The notes under the pieces are model-generated. The model saw only the letters and a program-made list of their open reading frames with translations. It was not told the DNA's origin and made no database searches. The translations under genes were made by a program, and so were the position numbers. Shown piece after piece: positions 1-4,174 of a DNA stretch of 5,512 bases. Each line of letters starts with the position of its first letter. The first letter of the stretch is position 1. The DNA comes from Hymenobacter sp. (GTDB lineage: Bacteria; Bacteroidota; Bacteroidia; Cytophagales; Hymenobacteraceae): the NCBI GenBank assembly GCA_025362615.1, contig JANYFQ010000640.1, positions 1-5,512 of the forward strand, given 5' to 3'.

Positions 1-382
1 GAAAACCTGCGTACCAGGCCACAAACGTGCCGTCCAGATGCACCGCATCGAAGGATTGCTCGCGCAGCAAATCAGCTAGACGCGCCGCAAATTTTGGGCT
101 GATGAACCGCTCGACGTTGTAGGGAACATCGGTGCGTTGCAGCAGGTTGCGCAAGGCCCGCAGCGGCTTGAGGTCGGTGTCCACGTCCACCGTTACGAGG
201 CGTACGTTGGGGCCGAGATGGTCGAGGGCCGTATCGGGCTGATGGTGCTTGGGCGTATTGACCGCCAGCACCGTAACCCGGTGCCCGGCCGCGCTCACCC
301 CCCGAATAATTTCATAAATCCCGATGGCTCCCCCGTCGTGGGGCGGGTAGGGAACACGCGGGCAAACTTGCAGAATGTGCAT
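1..382 (-). CDS. Glycosyltransferase, GT4-like, N-terminal part (cut by window edge)
   Basis: The reverse strand reads open from an ATG at 380-382 to the window edge, giving 127 codons with no stop. The protein begins MHILQVCPRVPYPPHDGG and continues with GIYEIIRGVSAAGHRVTVLAV. This is the pattern of the N-terminal Rossmann half of GT-B glycosyltransferases of family 4: a hydrophobic first strand, a glycine-rich loop after PYPP, a helix, then AGH-(R)V-x-VL. A later segment, FDAVHLDGTFVAWYAG, resembles the strand that ends the acceptor-binding domain. Such enzymes transfer a sugar from a nucleotide-sugar donor in the cytoplasm, usually for polysaccharide or glycolipid synthesis. The donor-binding C-terminal half (the EX7E region) lies outside the window, so substrate cannot be inferred. 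The ATG fits the usual family N-terminus and lies 9 bases after a TAnnTTTG element, which supports this start and its own promoter. Family call fairly sure; exact role unknown. Confidence 0.82.
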   Translation of the reverse strand, partial: MHILQVCPRVPYPPHDGGAIGIYEIIRGVSAAGHRVTVLAVNTPKHHQPDTALDHLGPNVRLVTVDVDTDLKPLRALRNLLQRTDVPYNVERFISPKFAARLADLLREQSFDAVHLDGTFVAWYAGF

Positions 383-391
383 AAGGAACCG

Positions 392-399
392 CAAAGGTA
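392..399 (-). promoter_or_regulatory. Bacteroidota -7 promoter element for the glycosyltransferase gene
   Basis: The reverse strand reads TACCTTTG, an exact match to the Bacteroidota sigma-ABfr -7 consensus TAnnTTTG. Only 9 bases separate it from the glycosyltransferase ATG, so the transcript would have a leader of only a few bases. No clear -33 TTTG was found at the expected distance upstream, so the call rests on the -7 box and its position. Confidence 0.6.
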
Positions 400-426
400 C
401 GGTTGGCGGGGCACCGCGTAACAGCA

Positions 427-541
427 GTGAATTGGTGAATTGGTGGGGTAGTGGATTGGCGGATTGGCGAAATTGTTGAGCACTGGCTGGCAAATGTCGT
501 TGGGCAGCCAACCCACTAGCCCGCCAATCCGCCACCCCACC
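427..541. repeat. Two inverted arrays of a degenerate octamer forming a large imperfect hairpin
   Basis: On the plus strand, bases 427-475 read as consecutive octamers: GTGAATTG, GTGAATTG, GTGGGGTA, GTGGATTG, GCGGATTG, then GCGAAATTG with one extra base. On the minus strand, bases 540-501 read GTGGGGTG, GCGGATTG, GCGGGCTA, GTGGGTTG, GCTGCCCA. The arms pair exactly over 12 bp (458-469 with 522-533) and 8 bp (442-449 with 534-541), with one octamer (450-457) left as a bulge. A short inner stem is possible at 484-489 with 505-510. The element fills most of the spacer between the channel gene stop and the glycosyltransferase promoter, and its outer arm ends one base after the stop codon. It may act as a 3' end or terminator structure for the upstream transcript, but there is no T-tract. 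Alternatively it is a drifting intergenic repeat with no function. Confidence 0.75.
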
Positions 542-542
542 G

Positions 543-1592
543 CTACGCAATGTGTCGGAACTGCGTTTCCAAGCTTTCTATCTGTTGTTCAGAGCCTAAC
601 ACTAATAACACGTCGCCGTCGATGGGCACGTAAGCGGCGGGCGGGCTGACGGTGAAGGTGCCGTCGGCGTGGCGCAGGCCGATGATGGTGGCCCCGGTGC
701 GCTCGCGTACATCGAGTTGGCGGATGCTTTGGCCGTGCAAGTCGCGGCGCATTAGCTTGACACTTAGCTCTTCCAGGCGAAGCTGGTCGGCGGTGAGGCC
801 CGAAATAAGGTCCAGAAACCGAATGACTTCGGGGCGCACCACGAGCTTGGCCATGTGCGAGCCGCCGATTTCGTCGGGCATGACCACGGCGTCGGCCCCG
901 GCCGAAATCAGCTTGCTTTCGGAGGTTTTGTAGCTGGCGCGGGCAATGATTTTGAGGCGCGGGTTGAGGGCGCGGGCCGATAGGGCAACAAACACGTTGT
1001 CAGCGTCTTTAGGCAAAGACGTAATGAGCGCCGAAGCCCGCTCGATGCCCGCCTGTTGCAGCACGAGGTCGGAAGTGGCATCGCCGCGCACCGTGAAGAT
1101 GGCCCCGCCCGCCGTGCCGTTGCCATCAAAATCTTCGCCGGTCTGCCCGTCGGTGAGGCTCTTCATCAGCGCCTCGTCCTGCTCTATCACCACCACCCGG
1201 GCCCCGTTGGCGCGCAACTCCTGGTAGGCCCGGCGGCCGTTGCGCCCGAAGCCACAGACGATGATGTGGCCGCTGAAACGCTTGATTTCCTGGTCTATCC
1301 GATACATTTTGAAGAGTTTACGCAGCTCACCATCAAAAAGAAAAGTTGTCAGCACCGAGATGAGGTAGGCAGTGACGAGCAGGTTGTAGAGAATGAAAAA
1401 GCTAACAAAAATGCGCCCCGCCTCCGAAAAAGGGTGTACCTCGCCAAACCCCACCGTGGCAATCGTGGTCACGGTCATGTAAAACGCATTGACCCAACTC
1501 AGGTGCTCAATCAGCCGAAAACCTGCTACGCCGGCAGCCAGACTGATAAACGTCAGCAAAGCTGCAAGAATCAGGCGATTGACGTTTTTCAT
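543..1592 (-). CDS. Two-TM potassium channel with RCK (TrkA-N/TrkA-C) domains
   Basis: This 349-residue protein has the layout of an MthK/Kch-like RCK-gated K+ channel of the inner membrane. Residues about 5-25 form TM1. A pore helix follows with the selectivity filter TVGFG at 46-50, the common variant of TVGYG. TM2 covers about 60-84. The cytoplasmic part starts near 108 with HIIVCGFGRNGR, a Rossmann nucleotide-binding loop (G114, G116, G119), an acidic residue E137 at the end of the second strand, and GDAT at 170-173: a TrkA-N domain. Residues about 265-345 form a TrkA-C domain ending in GDVLLVLGSEQQIESL. The segment 147-165 between the second and third strands is longer than usual and rich in Gly and Asp. 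Start: ATG at 1590-1592, 49 bases after the dnaG stop, with no TAnnTTTG seen in the gap, so co-transcription with dnaG is likely. Ligand (Ca2+, nucleotide or other) cannot be read from the sequence. Confidence 0.93.
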   Translation of the reverse strand: MKNVNRLILAALLTFISLAAGVAGFRLIEHLSWVNAFYMTVTTIATVGFGEVHPFSEAGRIFVSFFILYNLLVTAYLISVLTTFLFDGELRKLFKMYRIDQEIKRFSGHIIVCGFGRNGRRAYQELRANGARVVVIEQDEALMKSLTDGQTGEDFDGNGTAGGAIFTVRGDATSDLVLQQAGIERASALITSLPKDADNVFVALSARALNPRLKIIARASYKTSESKLISAGADAVVMPDEIGGSHMAKLVVRPEVIRFLDLISGLTADQLRLEELSVKLMRRDLHGQSIRQLDVRERTGATIIGLRHADGTFTVSPPAAYVPIDGDVLLVLGSEQQIESLETQFRHIA

Positions 1593-1627
1593 TCCGGGGA
1601 AATTCAGTAGTTGTTATTTGACAGCGC

Positions 1628-1639
1628 GAAACCGGTTTC
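1628..1639. repeat. 12-bp perfect palindrome in the dnaG-channel gap
   Basis: GAAACCGGTTTC equals its own reverse complement. It lies between the dnaG stop (1642-1644) and the channel ATG (1590-1592), 35 bases before the latter. It could be a binding site for a dimeric regulator, but no second copy is seen in the window and no regulator is encoded nearby. It may be chance. Confidence 0.5.
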
Positions 1640-1641
1640 TC

Positions 1642-3693
1642 TCAAACGCCCCTGGGAACAACCGTGCCCAGGCGCCTGGCCAGTTCGCGGTCGATGCGCT
1701 GAAACTCCATCATGCGGCGTAGCACGGCGTCGCTTTCAGCTTCGGACAGGTTTTGAGTCAATTGCGCGTTGCAGCGCTTCAGCTCATGCTCGACGTTGCA
1801 TTTGTTGAGGCGTAAAATAGCATTGTCGCAGGCGAGTTGGGTCAAGTCTTCCTCGTTGAAAACGTAGATTTCCTTGGTGCGCCAGTTGGGGCTGATTTCG
1901 TAGCGCTCGGTGGCCAAATCGGCCACCAGGTTGCGGATGGGCGCTTCGTCGTGCCGGGCCAGGTGGCGCACTTCGGGGAAGTGGCCGGTCCGCAGTACGT
2001 CCATGCAAATGCCCCAGAGCTGGGTGAAAAGCGGGTTCGTGAGCGGCGCTTCGCCCACCTGCTCAATCAAATACGCCGCCACGCTGACTTCGGGCAGCAC
2101 CTCGCGCTCGGCGTGCAGCACCAGCAGGCGCAGCACTTCGCGCTCGCAGGTCGTGAGCACGTCGGGCAGGACATCGAAGTCGCCGAAATCTTCGCTTACT
2201 GGTGCGTCGGCGGGCGCGGGGGCCACACCCGGAACGCCGGCAAAATCCTGGGGAGCAGCGCCGTACATGGCCGCTTCGGCCGCCTCGGCGGAGTCGAACG
2301 ACGGGCCGGCGGCGGGGCGGGGGCGCGGGGCGGCGGGGCGCTCGCCGGCGGCCGGGCGCGGGGTCAGCGTCTTCACCAGCTTGTTGTACTCGGTGATGAG
2401 CACCTGCTCATCGAGGCCGAACACGTTGGCTGTCTGCTGCAAAAACACCTGCCGTTTCAGGCCGTCGGGCACTTTGGCGATGGAGAAAAGCACGTCGCGG
2501 ATGGCCTCGGCTTTCTTCACCGGGTCGTGGGCCGTATCGCGGGCCACGAGGCTGGTTTTGAAGCTGATGAAGTCCTGGCTCTGGCTCTCGATGTACTCGG
2601 CAAAGCGCTGGTCGCCGACTTTGCGGATGTAGCTGTCGGGGTCGTCGCCATCAGGGAAGAGCACCACGCGCACGTTGAGGCCGCCTTCGAGCAGCAAATC
2701 GGTGCCGCGCAGGCTGGCTTTGATGCCGGCCGCGTCGCCGTCGTAGAGCACCGTCACGTTGTCGGCGTAGCGCTTGATGAGCTTGATTTGGCCTTCGGTG
2801 AGCGAGGTACCCGACGAGGCCACCACGTTTTTGATGCCGCCCTGGTGCAGGCTCAGCACGTCGAGGTAGCCTTCCACGAGGTAGCAAACCTCTTCCGTCC
2901 GAATGGCTTGCCGGGCGTAGTAAAGCCCGTAAAGCACGTCCGACTTGTGGTAAATATCCGACTCGGGCGAGTTCAGGTACTTGGCCATCTTGTCGTCGCG
3001 CTTCAGCGTGCGGGCCCCAAAGCCCACCACGCGCCCGCTCACGTTGTGAATCGGGAACATGACCCGGCCCCGGAACCGGTCGTAGCGGCGGCCGGTGTCG
3101 CGGTTTTGGTCGTCCTCTTTCTTGACGATGAGGCCCGTTTTCTCGAGGTATTTCTGCTCGTAGCCGGCCGTGGCGGCGGCTTTCAGCAGGTCATCCCAAG
3201 CATCAAGCGAGTAGCCCAGCTCAAAGGTTTGGATGGTTTGCAGGTTTAGGCCGCGCTCCTTCAGGTAGCCGTAGCCGACGCTCATGCCTTCCTCGGTGTT
3301 TTGCAGCAGGCGGTGGTAGTGGTCTTTGGCCCAGTTTGATACGATGAACTGCGAGTCGCGCTCGTTCTGGGCCAGCTGCTCCTGAGGGGTGCGTTCCTCC
3401 TCCTTTATTTCGATGGCGTACTTGCGGGCCAGGTACTTAAGGGCCTCGGGGTAGCTGCTGCCCTCCAGCTCCATCACGAAGCGCACGGCATCGCCCGACT
3501 TCCCGCAGCCAAAGCACTTGTAAAACCCCTTGCTCGGCGTCACCGAAAACGAAGGCGACTTCTCGTTGTGAAACGGGCAGCAGGCCCAGTAATTCTGCCC
3601 CTTGCGCTTGAGCGACACAAAATCGCCGACCACCTCCACGATGTCGGCGGTCTGCATGATTTGGTCAATCGTTTCTTTCGGGATGAGGGCCAT
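1642..3693 (-). CDS. dnaG: DNA primase DnaG
   Basis: The product is the replicative primase, which makes RNA primers for DNA polymerase at the fork and works with the DnaB helicase. The 683 residues show the full family order. The N-terminal CHC2 zinc domain has ligands C39, H42, C60 and C63. The catalytic core carries the basic motif YDRFRGRVMFPI (about 204-215). The Toprim domain has VEGYLD with E274, the metal-binding DGDAAG at 318-323, and DGDDPDSYI at 348-356. A low-complexity Pro/Ala linker spans about 444-505, followed by a helical C-terminal domain (about 506-683) in the position of the DnaB-binding domain. The start MALIPKETIDQI matches the usual beginning of the family, and a TAnnTTTG element lies 5 bases upstream. 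The protein is longer than the E. coli enzyme (581 aa), through the linker and the C-terminal domain. All visible catalytic residues are intact. Confidence 0.98.
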   Translation of the reverse strand: MALIPKETIDQIMQTADIVEVVGDFVSLKRKGQNYWACCPFHNEKSPSFSVTPSKGFYKCFGCGKSGDAVRFVMELEGSSYPEALKYLARKYAIEIKEEERTPQEQLAQNERDSQFIVSNWAKDHYHRLLQNTEEGMSVGYGYLKERGLNLQTIQTFELGYSLDAWDDLLKAAATAGYEQKYLEKTGLIVKKEDDQNRDTGRRYDRFRGRVMFPIHNVSGRVVGFGARTLKRDDKMAKYLNSPESDIYHKSDVLYGLYYARQAIRTEEVCYLVEGYLDVLSLHQGGIKNVVASSGTSLTEGQIKLIKRYADNVTVLYDGDAAGIKASLRGTDLLLEGGLNVRVVLFPDGDDPDSYIRKVGDQRFAEYIESQSQDFISFKTSLVARDTAHDPVKKAEAIRDVLFSIAKVPDGLKRQVFLQQTANVFGLDEQVLITEYNKLVKTLTPRPAAGERPAAPRPRPAAGPSFDSAEAAEAAMYGAAPQDFAGVPGVAPAPADAPVSEDFGDFDVLPDVLTTCEREVLRLLVLHAEREVLPEVSVAAYLIEQVGEAPLTNPLFTQLWGICMDVLRTGHFPEVRHLARHDEAPIRNLVADLATERYEISPNWRTKEIYVFNEEDLTQLACDNAILRLNKCNVEHELKRCNAQLTQNLSEAESDAVLRRMMEFQRIDRELARRLGTVVPRGV

Positions 3694-3698
3694 TGCCG

Positions 3699-3706
3699 CA
3701 AAATTA
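3699..3706 (-). promoter_or_regulatory. Bacteroidota -7 promoter element for dnaG, near-leaderless
   Basis: The reverse strand reads TAATTTTG, matching TAnnTTTG, with only CGGCA between it and the dnaG ATG. Transcription starting about six bases downstream would begin at or next to the start codon. A GC hairpin (3711-3726, CGGCCC-GGCG-GGGCCG) lies just upstream, where the spacer of the promoter would be, and no -33 TTTG is seen, so the element is moderately supported. Confidence 0.5.
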
Positions 3707-3761
3707 GGCCCGGCCCGGCGGGGCCGCCCTCATCCGGCCCATAATTCCAAATTTGTTCCGC

Positions 3762-3769
3762 TACCTTTG
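3762..3769 (+). promoter_or_regulatory. Bacteroidota -7 promoter element for a candidate small RNA
   Basis: TACCTTTG is an exact TAnnTTTG match, preceded by an AT-rich stretch (3741-3756) and followed by GTGCAAC. It points away from dnaG and no protein gene follows until leuS, which has its own element at 4145. The expected start of transcription is near 3776, directly before a run of strong hairpins. No convincing -33 TTTG at the right spacing. Confidence 0.55.
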
Positions 3770-3775
3770 TGCAAC

Positions 3776-3966
3776 TTCTGCAGAGCCGCTGGAGTTAAAC
3801 TCCCAAGCAGGAAGGGCTTGCACCCTCCCTGCTGGCTTTTGACTACTGATGCAAGAGCACGTATGTGCTGCCGGCCATCAGAAGCCAACGGCCAAGCTGC
3901 ATCAGCAGCTTAGTCGGGAGCCGCACGGTGATTACCACGTAATCGCCGCGCCTGTTTGGTTTTTTC
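3776..3966 (+). ncRNA. Candidate structured small RNA of about 190 nt, unassigned family
   Basis: The segment lies between a TAnnTTTG promoter and a hairpin with a T-rich tail, and has no credible reading frame. Helices read by eye: 3791-3795 with 3799-3803 (5 bp); 3806-3816 with 3823-3833 (10 of 11 bp, loop CTTGCA); 3834-3845 with 3911-3922 (12 bp including three G-U pairs), closing a branched region. Inside that lie 3846-3851 with 3876-3881 (CTGATG/CATCAG), 3856-3860 with 3865-3869 (AGCAC-GTAT-GTGCT) and 3894-3900 with 3905-3911 (AAGCTGC-ATCA-GCAGCTT). Base 3911 is shared by two of these helices. Last comes the terminator hairpin 3926-3948. Length is in the range of 6S RNA, but the outer closing stem typical of 6S was not found, and signatures of tmRNA, SRP RNA and RNase P RNA are absent. 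Ends are inferred, not measured. It could also be a long leader of leuS, though the leuS promoter and another hairpin in between argue against this. Confidence 0.55.
3923..3965 (+). terminator. Intrinsic terminator-like hairpin with T-rich tail
   Basis: CGGTGATTAC (3926-3935) pairs with GTAATCGCCG (3939-3948) through 10 bp including one G-U, around the loop CAC. Two further pairs (3923-3924 with 3950-3951) can stack across an A-C mismatch. It is followed by TGTTTGGTTTTTT (3953-3965). This would end the candidate small RNA. Confidence 0.6.
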
Positions 3967-4011
3967 TCCATGTTCTTCAAGAGGTAAGGAGATTAAACAA
4001 ATCACCCACTT

Positions 4012-4043
4012 TGAAGCCCGTGGTTTGCCGACCACGGGCTTCA
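4012..4043. terminator. 13-bp perfect hairpin, terminator-like or insulator, orientation unclear
   Basis: TGAAGCCCGTGGT (4012-4024) pairs perfectly with ACCACGGGCTTCA (4031-4043) around the loop TTGCCG. The downstream side has only a short T-run (CTCGTTTCG), and on the reverse strand the 3' side is AAAGTGGGTGATTTGTTT, so neither direction has a classic U-tract. It sits between the candidate small RNA and the leuS promoter and may block read-through in either direction. Confidence 0.55.
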
Positions 4044-4144
4044 CTCGTTTCGGGCCGGAGCCAGAAAGAAAGAGCCGTGGCGGCGGGAGACTACCGCACA
4101 GGGTGGCAAAGCTACGTGAACAATGGCCCGTGCCGCACTGGAAG

Positions 4145-4152
4145 TACCTTTG
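4145..4152 (+). promoter_or_regulatory. Bacteroidota -7 promoter element for leuS
   Basis: TACCTTTG matches TAnnTTTG exactly and ends 22 bases before the leuS ATG, predicting a leader of about 15-17 bases (GATAAACCTCCCCCAAAG region) with no Shine-Dalgarno sequence. This is usual for Bacteroidota. No clear -33 TTTG was seen. Confidence 0.65.
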
Positions 4153-4174
4153 CCGGGATAAACCTCCCCCAAAG

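Noticed and set aside
1837..3249. A 470-codon open frame on the plus strand, opposite dnaG
   Set aside because: It lies wholly antisense to an intact, well-recognised dnaG. Its His/Ala/Gly/Val-rich composition is what GC-rich DNA gives in the reverse frame, and it shows no recognisable domain.
3776..3966. Assignment of the structured region to tmRNA, SRP RNA, RNase P RNA, or a cobalamin or SAM riboswitch
   Set aside because: The conserved sequence blocks of these families (for example GGAAGGAAGCAG of SRP RNA and GAGGAAAGTCC of RNase P) are not present on either strand.
3970..3994. Mini-ORF MFFKR followed by an AAGGAG Shine-Dalgarno-like sequence
   Set aside because: Five codons are too few to support, no start codon follows AAGGAG at a usable distance, and Bacteroidota rarely depend on this motif.
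4083..4130. Resemblance of GCACAGGGTGGCAAAGCTACG to parts of a c-di-GMP-I riboswitch
   Set aside because: Only short fragments match. The order and spacing of the conserved GCAAACC, tetraloop and second-half elements are absent, and the segment lies upstream of the leuS promoter.
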